A stretch of 30,384 bases of DNA from a virus (IMGVR_UViG_3300006919_000264:1-30384), one strand, 5' to 3'. Counted from the stretch's first letter, positions 1-7,127 are shown. Notes: generated by a model from the letters alone, not told the origin. Program-made: numbers and translations.

Positions 1-909
1 ATCAACATTCTTGCTGAACATACCACCGGTATATCCAGGGACATTTTCTAGGATTTCTTGCATTCCTACTTTCCATTTTGATGAATCACTAAAATTTTGA
101 ATTTGTATCTTTAGACGGTTTTTAGTTTCTTCATCTCCAAGCAACGAACTGTTCTTCTTAGATGATTCCATAATAGTCATAAAGTTCTCGCGACTAATGA
201 CAAAATCAAAGATGGCTAATTGGGATACATCATCACCCTCTGAATTTTTACGTCCGATTAAGTATTTGATTTCAGGCTCACCGGAACCGCCTCGTAAAAA
301 CAGATAATCAACAAGGTTGGTGAAACTCCCATGGATACCTGTGTTTGGACTCAGCAATTTAAGACTTACATTTTCGTTATCGCCAGTGACAAAGTCTTCA
401 ATGGGCAGTGTACCACCGACGCGGTCTGCCTGCTGCGAGCCGCCGGTAAGTGCCGCCATAAATCCTTCGAACACAAACCCGGCAGATGACTCACTATAGT
501 CATTTAGACAGGCTTGGAGGGCTTCAATAATCATCATCATATTAAGGATGGAATTAAATCTCTGACCGCGCCCTTTTCTTTCTGCTGTCTTTGGATCAAC
601 AAAACTGTTAACGTGCTGGATTCTTTCTTTGATACCACCTTTTCTGGTAATGGATGCAAAGATTCTGTCAATGTCTTTTCTTGATTGGCTGTCGGGATTC
701 CCCCATGCTTCGTTAGGATTGAGCTTGGGAATAGGAATAGACATACTAAATCTCTCTCCCTCTTCAAGCGTTTCACCCTCGTTAAGCATCGTAGCTCCAT
801 GGAGCACTTTGCTAACCTCTTCAATCATCTGTTCTAATTCAGTGAGCTGTGAGATCGTTTCGTCTTTCTCTCTCACTTCAATAAACATATCTTTAATATA
901 ATCAGACAC
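1..909 (-). CDS. Unknown protein with nuclease-like residue pattern, 3' end cut off by the window
   Basis: An open frame of 303 codons runs without a stop from a GTG at 909 to the left edge, so the C-terminus is missing. The start is supported by AAGGAG seven bases upstream and an in-frame TAG just before the GTG. It lies 11 bases after the ClpP-like gene and is probably co-transcribed. I do not recognise the family. The N-terminal 50 residues are rich in charged residues and likely helical. Around residues 148-184 there is E148 in FEGFMAAL, D172 in PIEDF and K184 in VSLKLL, a spacing compatible with a degenerate PD-(D/E)XK nuclease core. That is inference only. The protein at 21777-22919 shows a similar E, D, SLK order. 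A structural protein is an alternative. Confidence 0.7.
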   Translation of the reverse strand, partial: MSDYIKDMFIEVREKDETISQLTELEQMIEEVSKVLHGATMLNEGETLEEGERFSMSIPIPKLNPNEAWGNPDSQSRKDIDRIFASITRKGGIKERIQHVNSFVDPKTAERKGRGQRFNSILNMMMIIEALQACLNDYSESSAGFVFEGFMAALTGGSQQADRVGGTLPIEDFVTGDNENVSLKLLSPNTGIHGSFTNLVDYLFLRGGSGEPEIKYLIGRKNSEGDDVSQLAIFDFVISRENFMTIMESSKKNSSLLGDEETKNRLKIQIQNFSDSSKWKVGMQEILENVPGYTGGMFSKNVD

Positions 910-920
910 CTACAATCTCC

Positions 921-1511
921 TTAAATAATTATGTCCGCGATTCCCAATTCGACCGCTTCTTCTGCTGACAAGTATACATTAACCTTGCGCTCAAGAAGTT
1001 TCTTAAGATCTTTCTTGCTCATGCTGGTTTCATTGACCAGGGCGTCAATGTAGTCTTTTTGAATCTGCTGCATCGCTTCCATTTCATTCGCCAAGTTTGG
1101 AAGAGAGCCATGACTACCACCAATGACAGAGTGAATCATCACTCGACAATACTTTCCAATTTTGCGCTTGCCTTTCGTACCAGCAGCCAAAATCAATACG
1201 CCGGCTGACATGACCTTACCCATTCCAATCGTGTGGACCTCGGTGTTCGTACGCACCTGACGCATGACATCGTAAAGCGCAAACATATCATCAGCAGAGC
1301 CACCATAAGTACAAATGTAAAACTCTACAGGTTTGTTCTGTTTTCTGACCTTGTTCAGTTCATCCAAATATAATAAAGCGTGAACTAGTTCGGCGACTTT
1401 CTCATCAGAGACATCGCTAAACAACCCCATAAGCCTTAAGTCGGGCTCTTTAGACGGCGCTCCAAGTAATTGGCTGACCAACTCTTCTTGTTCTTCTAGC
1501 GACAGAGTCAC
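921..1511 (-). CDS. ClpP-like serine protease homologue, catalytic Asp replaced by Asn
   Basis: This 196-residue protein has the length and core motifs of the ClpP (S14) family. The oxyanion strand is TYGGSADD. The nucleophile is Ser102 in GKVMSAGVL and the catalytic His is His127 in RVMIHS. In E. coli ClpP the third triad residue is the Asp of DRFLSAPEA. The matching segment here is NVYLSAEEA, with Asn178 in that place, so the protein may be weak, inactive or regulatory. A second ClpP-like protein at 8137-8742 keeps all three residues. The start is GTG at 1511, because the frame closes upstream at a TGA and no in-frame ATG exists. No good ribosome site precedes it, so the exact start is uncertain. 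A prohead-protease role is possible but no capsid gene is visible. Confidence 0.88.
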   Translation of the reverse strand: MTLSLEEQEELVSQLLGAPSKEPDLRLMGLFSDVSDEKVAELVHALLYLDELNKVRKQNKPVEFYICTYGGSADDMFALYDVMRQVRTNTEVHTIGMGKVMSAGVLILAAGTKGKRKIGKYCRVMIHSVIGGSHGSLPNLANEMEAMQQIQKDYIDALVNETSMSKKDLKKLLERKVNVYLSAEEAVELGIADIII

Positions 1512-1571
1512 TGGCGCTTGTTTTCTTTGCTTTGGTCGTTCGATAAAGAATCAACCAGTTTTTTTATTTTA

Positions 1572-1961
1572 TCAATCACGGTTATGCTTCCAAAAGTTAA
1601 ATGCTTCTTCCTTCCTTTCTTCGAGAAAGTTTGATGAAGATTCCCAGTCATCAAACACTATGCTATCTCTGTAAAATTTAGGGTGCATATTAATTAGATA
1701 ATTTATTGAATTATTCTTTAAAATTGATATTTGCTCGCTAATGTTTTGTTGTATCAGACGACTCTCATCGGAGTCCGCTTCGCTTACAAGCTCCATTGTT
1801 GTATCCAAACTCTCCAATGCTTTTTGTACGCAAGATAAATAAATTATTTGCGAATACCTGATCAGGGATAGGCTGATGCGGCTGGCTCTAAAGAAGTAGA
1901 ATGTCCTACAGGTCATATGCCCAAATACAAAAACCAGCAAGTAAAGCCACCAAGGATCCAT
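1572..1961 (-). CDS. Small membrane-anchored protein of unknown function
   Basis: This protein of about 129 residues starts MDPWWLYLL and carries one clear hydrophobic segment near residues 4-20, followed by a soluble, mostly helical, acidic region. I recognise no family. The frame could be opened at a GTG at 1985, but that codon lies inside a terminator hairpin. The ATG at 1961 is preceded by GGAG at a normal distance and is preferred. It is the first gene after a consensus promoter (2030-2002) and a terminator whose T tract ends ten bases upstream of the ATG. The hydrophobic N-terminus suggests inner-membrane anchoring with the bulk probably cytoplasmic. A lysis or superinfection role cannot be judged from sequence. 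Confidence 0.7.
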   Translation of the reverse strand: MDPWWLYLLVFVFGHMTCRTFYFFRASRISLSLIRYSQIIYLSCVQKALESLDTTMELVSEADSDESRLIQQNISEQISILKNNSINYLINMHPKFYRDSIVFDDWESSSNFLEERKEEAFNFWKHNRD

Positions 1962-1970
1962 TGTTTCTCC

Positions 1971-2000
1971 AAAAAAAATAACCACGCTGGGTGGTTATTT
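1971..2000 (-). terminator. Rho-independent terminator after the acidic protein gene
   Basis: A perfect 10-bp inverted repeat, AAATAACCAC and GTGGTTATTT, flanks a five-base loop and is followed on the minus strand by eight T residues. It ends transcripts arriving from the acidic protein gene. The predicted start of the next promoter (-10 at 2007-2002, start near 1995) falls inside its first arm, so locally started RNA would have only a 6-bp stem. Confidence 0.88.
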
Positions 2001-2001
2001 A

Positions 2002-2030
2002 ATTATAATATAGATTATGTGGTTTGTCAA
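2002..2030 (-). promoter_or_regulatory. Consensus sigma-70 promoter
   Basis: TTGACA at 2030-2025 and TATAAT at 2007-2002 are separated by exactly 17 bp. Both hexamers match the consensus perfectly. It begins one base after the stop codon of the acidic protein gene and would serve the genes at 1961, 1511 and 909. Predicted transcription start is near 1995. Confidence 0.85.
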
Positions 2031-2699
2031 CTACTTGGAGGTGATTCTGTTTAAAATCTTCTCGGCAAGTTCTTCAACCATGTTCTCTTTTTGGTTCTTC
2101 TCTTGAAGTCGAGCAGCTACGCGGCGTGCAACCTCGTTGACGATAGCATCTTCATCCAAGGACTCTTCCTCATCATCAGCTTCCATCATTGGCTCCTCGT
2201 CATCACCACCCATGTCCATGGCTGCATCACCCATATCATCGGCGGCGTCTTCCATATCGTCGGCAGCGTCTTCGTCGTCCATATCGACCTCGACCTCGTC
2301 ACCAAGGACATCCTCAAGTGCACGCTCAAGTGCGCCCATGAAGTCCTCAATTGCGACCATCTTGCCGGCGGCGGGGGCATCGCCCATGTCCATAGCATCA
2401 TCAGCCATGTCATCAGCAGCATCTTCCATATCATCTGCGGCATCGCCCAGATCCATGGCGTCCATCTCGTCGTCTTCTTCTCTCATGTCACGCATTCCGG
2501 GAGGATCTTCGTCCTCATCATCACGCATGCCGGGTGGCTCATCACGCATACCGGGGCGCATTCCACCCTCTTCCATTTCTTCTTCATCGCGCTTGGCGTG
2601 GTACATTTCTACGACCTTGGCATCACCTACTGGGCCAATGTTTGCAAGTTTAAGAAACTGACGTACTTCAGCTTCAGTAAGTAAAGTTTTACGGGACAT
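2031..2699 (-). CDS. Highly acidic Asp/Met-rich repeat protein, possible scaffold-like
   Basis: This 222-residue protein is dominated by Asp, Glu, Met and Ala. Three PGMRD motifs occur near residues 49-72, then two copies of a block built on DAADDMEDAADDM with DMG endings, one before and one after a short less acidic helical segment (around residues 110-138). The C-terminal 35 residues are a charged helix with Arg and Lys. Composition of this kind is seen in prohead core or scaffold proteins such as T4 gp67 and in disordered acidic phage proteins. No family can be assigned with certainty. The start at 2699 has AAGGAGAG upstream. It is the last gene before a strong terminator. Long frames on the opposite strand here are artefacts of the Asp-rich repeat. 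Confidence 0.8.
   Translation of the reverse strand: MSRKTLLTEAEVRQFLKLANIGPVGDAKVVEMYHAKRDEEEMEEGGMRPGMRDEPPGMRDDEDEDPPGMRDMREEDDEMDAMDLGDAADDMEDAADDMADDAMDMGDAPAAGKMVAIEDFMGALERALEDVLGDEVEVDMDDEDAADDMEDAADDMGDAAMDMGGDDEEPMMEADDEEESLDEDAIVNEVARRVAARLQEKNQKENMVEELAEKILNRITSK
2210..2447 (-). repeat. Imperfect direct repeat within the acidic protein gene
   Basis: Two blocks of about 62 bp, at roughly 2210-2277 and 2383-2447, encode nearly the same series of Asp, Ala and Met residues. Many differences between the copies are at third codon positions, so the protein repeat appears older than, or selected over, the DNA repeat. Confidence 0.75.
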
Positions 2700-2760
2700 T
2701 TAAATTTCTCTCCTTAATTAATGAAATTAAATTCTAGTATAAATAGTATTGTTTTTATCA

Positions 2761-3024
2761 TTAGCCCATATCTTTAAAAGAAAAAAGTTCTGAGTTTTTG
2801 ATTTTCTTGAGCGCGCCGGATTCTATTTGTTTAACGCGGGCAAACGAAATCTTTAGTCTATCGCCTATTTCTCTTAAAGTCATACGACCATTTTTATGAA
2901 TTGATATTAGACTACAGTTATATTCATCTCTGTAATCAATAAAGTATTTGCAGTCTAGTTTTGCGCACCTCTTCTGAGACCTGAGACACTCGCGACTGCA
3001 TTGTAGTAAGCCATCACCTCTCAT
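2761..3024 (-). CDS. Small Cys-rich protein with sigma-70 region 4-like helix-turn-helix
   Basis: The C-terminal half (residues about 43-76) reads as a sigma-70 region 4.2 helix-turn-helix: MTLREIGDRLKIS, then FARVKQIESGALKKIK. These match the usual layout of an LREIG first helix and a VKQIE recognition helix. The N-terminal half holds Cys9, Cys13, Cys20, Cys25 and Cys37, possibly a zinc-binding knuckle. There are no sigma regions 2 or 3, so it is not a complete sigma factor. It may bind -35 elements, replace host region 4, or act as an anti-sigma or co-activator. The ATG at 3024 overlaps the stop of the upstream gene; GGAGG lies further upstream than usual. It sits at the end of a long operon, consistent with a regulator of later expression. 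Confidence 0.8.
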   Translation of the reverse strand: MRGDGLLQCSRECLRSQKRCAKLDCKYFIDYRDEYNCSLISIHKNGRMTLREIGDRLKISFARVKQIESGALKKIKNSELFSFKDMG

Positions 3025-3347
3025 AAGTTTGGGTGTTCCTCCGAAATGAGATCAAAGATATCTTCTACCTGGTCCTCCGACAAGCCTAGATTGTGTACTA
3101 AGGCTTTACCGGCAGTTCTAGCTTTGATGTTTCTTTGTTTCTTTTCTTTTGATAAGTCACCGCTCTCAACCACATAGCTTCTGATTCTTTCATCATCAGA
3201 TAGATACCCAGAGATAAGCGAACGAAAAAACTTAGCTTGTGTCATTCCGTCGTTCTTTAGCTTGAGTGATAGCTGGGCGTGCCTGTGATCTGTATCGGTA
3301 AAGATTATTCTTTTGTTATTTTTTCCATAGTTGTTATCTTGGGACAT
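3021..3347 (-). CDS. Small conserved-looking protein, possible ribbon-helix-helix DNA-binding protein
   Basis: This protein has about 108 residues, counting from ATG 3347; a GTG at 3353 that overlaps the preceding stop is an alternative start. The core KRIIFTDTDHRHAQLSLKL, then MTQAKFFRSLISGYL, has the strand-helix-helix spacing of ribbon-helix-helix proteins, and the rest is charged and helical with the C-terminal EDIFDLISEEHP. This resembles hypothetical proteins I have seen in marine phage genomes. The DNA-binding idea is inference. It overlaps the sigma-region-4-like gene by four bases, and the two may be functionally linked. Confidence 0.7.
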   Translation of the reverse strand: MSQDNNYGKNNKRIIFTDTDHRHAQLSLKLKNDGMTQAKFFRSLISGYLSDDERIRSYVVESGDLSKEKKQRNIKARTAGKALVHNLGLSEDQVEDIFDLISEEHPNL

Positions 3348-3349
3348 TT

Positions 3350-4390
3350 TCACCAAGCCCTATTAAGAATATGTGTTCTGCTCTCTCCCAAGCCAGCGCT
3401 GGTCTGCATCACGAACTCAGAACTAGCGTGTAGCTCAGGAATACTGCGTGCGCCACTATACGATAAGCCTGACCGAAGACCTCTCTCTAGACTCTTAAGA
3501 ATCTTGGTGACAGAGCCCCGGTATGGTACACGTGCAGAAACTCCTTCGTGAGAAGAATACTTGCCACGCCAGCTAATTTGTGCTTCCTTACTTGCCATCC
3601 CTCGATAAGTCTTCCATCGAGTGCCATCAGCTTCTTCAAAGACATTACCCGGTGTTTCATCTGTGCCGGACAATATTGAACCACACATGATACAATCTGC
3701 ACCAGCGGCGAGGGCTTTTACCATATCGCCGGAGTTTCTTATACCACCATCAGCGATAATCGTAACATCGCGATCGGTCTCCGCACAATCTAAGACTGTC
3801 TGTAGACCAGCAACCCCGTGTCCGGTTTCGATCCTTGTTGAACAGATAGAGCCGCCGCCAATGTTACAGCGCACGGAATCAGCACCCCAATCAGCAAGGT
3901 CATTAATACCCTCAAGAGTGGCGATATTGCCAGCCATGATATGTAACTCATTACCAAAAGCACTTCTTAGTCTGTGGAGCGCATCCTTCGTTAGGATATG
4001 ATGCCCGTGAGCAACATCAACACACAGAAAATCAACACCCAAGGCATTCATGACAGCGGCTCGATTGAGGTAATCGCCGGTAACACCAATGGCAGCCCCC
4101 ACAATAATGTCAGTGTTGTGATCATCCATGGCAATATTCTTAGCCAAACTAATGATGTCAGCTTGTTCTTGGATAGTATTGTATCTGTGTACAATGGCAG
4201 CACCACCGTAGACACCGACCGAGACCGCCATGGCGGCTTCAGAGATAGTGTCCATGGGAGAAGCCAAAATTGGAACCTTTAACAAAAGACCGTTACCTAA
4301 ATCAACTTCCGTTGATACTTCAGATCGCGATCGAATGTCGGAATATTGTGGTACCAGCAATACGTCGTCGTATGATAATGATTTTTTCAT
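3350..4390 (-). CDS. IMP dehydrogenase / GMP reductase family enzyme without CBS domains
   Basis: This 346-residue TIM barrel opens with LSYDDVLLVPQYSDI, typical of the family. The active-site loop GGGSICSTRIETGHG carries the catalytic Cys183. Phosphate-binding ADGGIRNSGD and GADCIMCGS follow, then EGVSARVPYRG, GLRSGLSYSGA and EFVMQTSAGL near the end. The CBS pair of ordinary IMP dehydrogenase is absent, giving the length of GMP reductase. The mobile flap lacks the RY pair of IMP dehydrogenase and reads GKYSSHEG, closer to the GMP reductase pattern. The C-terminal AGLGES is more IMPDH-like. It acts on IMP, XMP or GMP with NAD(P) and would alter purine pools in the infected cell. Start ATG 4390 overlaps the preceding stop as ATGA. 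Confidence 0.92.
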   Translation of the reverse strand: MKKSLSYDDVLLVPQYSDIRSRSEVSTEVDLGNGLLLKVPILASPMDTISEAAMAVSVGVYGGAAIVHRYNTIQEQADIISLAKNIAMDDHNTDIIVGAAIGVTGDYLNRAAVMNALGVDFLCVDVAHGHHILTKDALHRLRSAFGNELHIMAGNIATLEGINDLADWGADSVRCNIGGGSICSTRIETGHGVAGLQTVLDCAETDRDVTIIADGGIRNSGDMVKALAAGADCIMCGSILSGTDETPGNVFEEADGTRWKTYRGMASKEAQISWRGKYSSHEGVSARVPYRGSVTKILKSLERGLRSGLSYSGARSIPELHASSEFVMQTSAGLGESRTHILNRAW

Positions 4391-4761
4391 AATGCCACCC
4401 TGTTTAAAAAATTGCAAATGTCACTGACCCGATACCAAGTTTTATCATTTGGATCCTCTGGTTCAGGAAGTAAGTGTAGCTTTGGTCGTCTATCTGAGAT
4501 GTGTGTATTCACAACAAAAATAGTCGGCACACCCTTAAATCTTAGCTTGTCTTCCAACTCAGGATAGTCGTCGATATTGTATGCAAAGAAGTGCATGTCT
4601 TTATATTCTTCTTTATTTGAGACATCTACAAAATAGTCCTTTAGATTGTGACAAAGGTGACAATTGTTAGAGTAAAACTTTAACACAAATGTGGAATTTT
4701 CTTTAATGTCGCCGCGCAATACATTATCAAGTGCATCACGCGAAATTCTAGTTACTGCCAT
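4387..4761 (-). CDS. Thioredoxin/glutaredoxin-like protein with CHLC active site
   Basis: This 124-residue protein has the thioredoxin fold pattern: a strand FVLKFYSNNC leading to C34-H-L-C37, a central strand FFAYNIDD, and the cis-proline loop KGVPTIFVV near residues 76-84. The active site is CHLC rather than the CGPC of thioredoxin. It could reduce the class II ribonucleotide reductase encoded at 16144-18111 or other phage proteins. That link is inferred, as the two genes are not adjacent. AAGGAGG lies upstream of the ATG at 4761. It overlaps the zinc-ribbon gene by 14 bases. Confidence 0.85.
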   Translation of the reverse strand: MAVTRISRDALDNVLRGDIKENSTFVLKFYSNNCHLCHNLKDYFVDVSNKEEYKDMHFFAYNIDDYPELEDKLRFKGVPTIFVVNTHISDRRPKLHLLPEPEDPNDKTWYRVSDICNFLNRVAL

Positions 4762-4993
4762 TTAATACCTCCTTGGCGGTGTCCATACAGTCAGGGCAAA
4801 ATAGTCTTACTACATCTTGCTTGACTACTACTGACCATGATTCTACCATTTCTTTATTCTTCTTGTCAAACTCTTTTTGACATATTCCGCATAGTTCCGG
4901 CATCTTTCCGAATTGTGCTACTTGGCTAGCCATCTTCTCTGAGGCTTCTGCACCAACTTGCTTCTTAACGGCTCTTCGTTGTTTCCGGTTCAT
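4748..4993 (-). CDS. Small zinc-ribbon protein of unknown function
   Basis: This 81-residue protein begins with a strongly basic MNRKQRRAVKK and contains CGICQ (Cys35 and Cys38) and, thirty residues on, CPDC. The two pairs form a probable four-Cys zinc ribbon. Similar small proteins occur in marine phage genomes, but I know of no defined function. The basic tail and zinc ribbon suggest nucleic-acid or ribosome binding. The ATG overlaps the stop of the methyltransferase gene as ATGA. Confidence 0.75.
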   Translation of the reverse strand: MNRKQRRAVKKQVGAEASEKMASQVAQFGKMPELCGICQKEFDKKNKEMVESWSVVVKQDVVRLFCPDCMDTAKEVLNGSN

Positions 4994-5463
4994 CGGTTCA
5001 TGGCTCCAAAGATTTGTCTTTGGTTTGAGCCATCGAAGACCACCACCGCAGACGGGAATGGTGCAGAGTTAGCGCTGTCGCCGAACTTAAGTCGCCCCTT
5101 GACAAAGTGGATCTCGTCAGCCTTCATGACATATTGGTGCCAATACTTTGTGTCAGTTCTCGCCGGGATCAACATCACCACTCGGGTGTTTTCGTTGCGA
5201 GATTCCTCGTAAGCCTTCTTAATCCACTTCTCGATGCCACGACCATACGGAGGGTTAATAAAGCTCGTATGCCCTGACCAACTATGTGATAGTCCGTCGT
5301 CTGCTTCGGTAAAGAACTTAGTGCACTTTGCGTTATCTGCGTCAGCGCAAGGGTCCAAGTCAAATGGACCGAAGCGCCAATTCAGCTTATTAAAGAAATC
5401 TTGCGGTGTTGCCCACTGTCCCGTTTTGGACGAGAACATTACCACTTGTGTTTGCTTGTTCAT
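4990..5463 (-). CDS. dam: Phage-type DNA N6-adenine methyltransferase (Dam family)
   Basis: This 157-residue protein matches the short phage Dam family. Its N-terminal QWATPQDFFNKLN precedes DLDPCAD (residues 35-41), the usual cofactor-site segment. The catalytic motif is NPPYGRGIEKW (residues 70-80), followed by the strand RVVMLIPARTDTKYWH and a C-terminal PFPSAVVVF. It transfers a methyl group from S-adenosylmethionine to adenine N6 in DNA, probably at a short site. AAGGAG precedes the ATG at 5463. It overlaps the next methyltransferase gene by 74 bases in a different frame, an unusually long overlap. Confidence 0.92.
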   Translation of the reverse strand: MNKQTQVVMFSSKTGQWATPQDFFNKLNWRFGPFDLDPCADADNAKCTKFFTEADDGLSHSWSGHTSFINPPYGRGIEKWIKKAYEESRNENTRVVMLIPARTDTKYWHQYVMKADEIHFVKGRLKFGDSANSAPFPSAVVVFDGSNQRQIFGAMNR

Positions 5464-6394
5464 TTAAAATCTCCTTTTCTTTTTCAATGATACGTTCGTT
5501 TGATATTTCACAATATTTTTCATTTTTCTCAATCATGATATAATTTCTGTTCAGATTCATGCAAGCCAGCGCCGTTGACGAGGTACCTGCAAAACAGTCG
5601 AGGACAATGTCGCCTTCGTCTGTGGTGTGTTTGATAATATTTTCTAATAGTGCCACTGGCTTCGGTGTCACATGACCACGCTTTTTGGAATCCAGATCGT
5701 AGTTCCAGACGCAATGATCAGTCTTCTGGTTGTGAAACTTTGGCACTATGTCGTCATACGTCAAGCCCAGGTGTTTGGTAATTGGCTTGATAGTTTCGCG
5801 GGTTACATAGTTCTTGCCGGTTTCAATGTTAGAATACCAGCCAGTCATGTTACCATTTTTGGAAAGTATCTCTCTGGATATTGTTGTTTGTTTGACACCG
5901 AGCCTTTCTCTGGCTTCTTTGAGCTTCCATGAATTATTGAATGTATAAAACATTATGTACTCACACATCTTATTAAATGATGTCAACCCTTCTTTAACAA
6001 CGTAACCATCCAGAAAACCCTTCTTAGGAGAACCCTCAAAACGCTTGTTCCACACAATAAAGTTCTTTAGAACAAAAGAGGTGTTTTCGCTAATTTGACG
6101 GTCCAACTCAGCGGTCATACGAAAATCATTGTGAAAGAAAAAGAACGAACCGTTGTCCTTAAGAACTCTTTCGAGTTCTACAAAAACATCTGACATCCAG
6201 TTGAAGTAGTGATCTCCGTAAATGTTTTCTTTGTTGCCGCCGTATCCCTTGCGTACAATACCCAGCTTGTCCCACTCATCCTTACCAATATTGTAGGGAG
6301 GGTCAATACACACTAGGTTAACCGACTTTGCCGGCATCTTTTTTAGTTCAGCAATCGCATCACCGCAAACTACTTTATTAATTAATTCTTGCAC
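5390..6394 (-). CDS. Beta-class N4-cytosine/N6-adenine DNA methyltransferase with internal helix-turn-helix
   Basis: This 334-residue protein has motif IV DPPYNIG at residues 31-37 near the N-terminus and the cofactor motif DCFAGTSST at about 266-274 near the C-terminus. This order identifies the permuted beta class. Between them, residues about 157-210 form a Cro-like segment (LKEARERLGVKQTTISREI, then YSNIETGK) in the position of the target-recognition domain. It methylates adenine N6 or cytosine N4. Start is GTG 6394 with AAAGGAG upstream, overlapping the HNH endonuclease gene by 17 bases. That arrangement suggests co-expression and perhaps protection against the nuclease. No classical restriction subunit is otherwise visible. 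Confidence 0.93.
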   Translation of the reverse strand: MQELINKVVCGDAIAELKKMPAKSVNLVCIDPPYNIGKDEWDKLGIVRKGYGGNKENIYGDHYFNWMSDVFVELERVLKDNGSFFFFHNDFRMTAELDRQISENTSFVLKNFIVWNKRFEGSPKKGFLDGYVVKEGLTSFNKMCEYIMFYTFNNSWKLKEARERLGVKQTTISREILSKNGNMTGWYSNIETGKNYVTRETIKPITKHLGLTYDDIVPKFHNQKTDHCVWNYDLDSKKRGHVTPKPVALLENIIKHTTDEGDIVLDCFAGTSSTALACMNLNRNYIMIEKNEKYCEISNERIIEKEKEILNEQANTSGNVLVQNGTVGNTARFL

Positions 6395-7127
6395 TCATTT
6401 CTCCTTTCTCAATAGTATAACCTTGGTTCTCTAAGATGTCAATCATAGACTGGAAAGTTTCCTTTTCGGTCTTTTCACCTTGAATAATATTGCAGTCACG
6501 ATGAATCCATTGTGTATTTCCCGCGACATGTGCCGTCTCTTGTTCGCCGTTAATGTATGGATGAATGTGTCCGAGTTGTGCGCTCTTTTCGTCACTAGAG
6601 CCGTGCTCTGTAATAAAGTGCTCGACAAGAACATGTTTCCCACAAATCCTACACCTTAGTCCGTGCGGGTGTTGAAGACGAGAAAGCTTCTGTAGGAAAG
6701 AAACCGTGTCTTGCCGTTCAATATCCCATTCGTCAGTCGATATCACTGGCAGGTCAGCTATAGCAAAAACTTGAATTGCCAATTGAATATTAATCATGAA
6801 GCAATCATATGGCGTAGATGCAAAGCGTTTTGGAATGCATACACCGTGTTCGCCTCTTGTGTTTGCCTCGTAGATCTGCTGCTTTGTGTATTGCACAGGG
6901 TAGCAGCGATCTGCACGGTTTTTAGCGGCACCCTTGTTCCCTGGGGTGCTGTATGAATCTAGTTGCAGTTTCGCACCAACCTTGGTGTTAAACTCTTTAA
7001 CGATTCGTGACACCTCCGTGTGCGAGCATCGGCCAGTGTGTCCTTTTTTCTTGGTGCACATATGACCGTGCTTATTGCATGGTTTCCCGCAGAAAAAAGA
7101 CTCAATAATTTTATTGTCCTGATTCAC
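6378..7127 (-). CDS. HNH endonuclease with N-terminal Cys/His cluster
   Basis: This protein has 249 residues. The C-terminal nuclease domain has CRICGKHV (Cys159, Cys162), then LGHIHPYINGE (His187, His189), GNTQWIHRDCN (Asn204, His209, Cys212) and QGEKT. That is a zinc-bound HNH or beta-beta-alpha-metal fold. The N-terminal 36 residues carry a second Cys/His cluster, CGKPCNKHGHMC and GRCSH, perhaps a zinc finger for DNA binding. It would nick or cut DNA. It may be a homing-type or modification-dependent nuclease, or a restriction partner of the methyltransferase gene it overlaps by 17 bases. Start is GTG 7127 with AGGAT upstream, overlapping the preceding gene by 17 bases in the same tight style. 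Confidence 0.9.
   Translation of the reverse strand: MNQDNKIIESFFCGKPCNKHGHMCTKKKGHTGRCSHTEVSRIVKEFNTKVGAKLQLDSYSTPGNKGAAKNRADRCYPVQYTKQQIYEANTRGEHGVCIPKRFASTPYDCFMINIQLAIQVFAIADLPVISTDEWDIERQDTVSFLQKLSRLQHPHGLRCRICGKHVLVEHFITEHGSSDEKSAQLGHIHPYINGEQETAHVAGNTQWIHRDCNIIQGEKTEKETFQSMIDILENQGYTIEKGEMSARIN

Noticed and set aside
629-901. Plus-strand open frame and a 95-residue minus-strand frame at 537-824
   Set aside because: Both are shadows of the partial gene running from 909 to the left edge, which has a ribosome site and coherent protein sequence.
1512-1571. Possible promoter upstream of the ClpP-like gene at 1511
   Set aside because: TTGATA and TTGATT occur, but no -10 is found at a suitable distance.
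2091-2684. Long plus-strand open frames opposite the acidic protein
   Set aside because: They arise from the biased Asp/Met codons of the minus-strand gene, consist of Ser or His/Ile-rich low complexity, and lack ribosome sites.
2739-2746. TATAAATA on the plus strand, like a T4 late promoter
   Set aside because: It points away from any gene; all genes here are on the minus strand. A minus-strand copy at about 21774 overlaps a stop codon, and another near 27265 lies inside a gene, so no consistent late-promoter set exists.
2700-2760. Possible promoter (TATACT) before the acidic protein gene
   Set aside because: No acceptable -35 lies at 16-18 bp and there is no TG extension; the gene can be served by the long operon.
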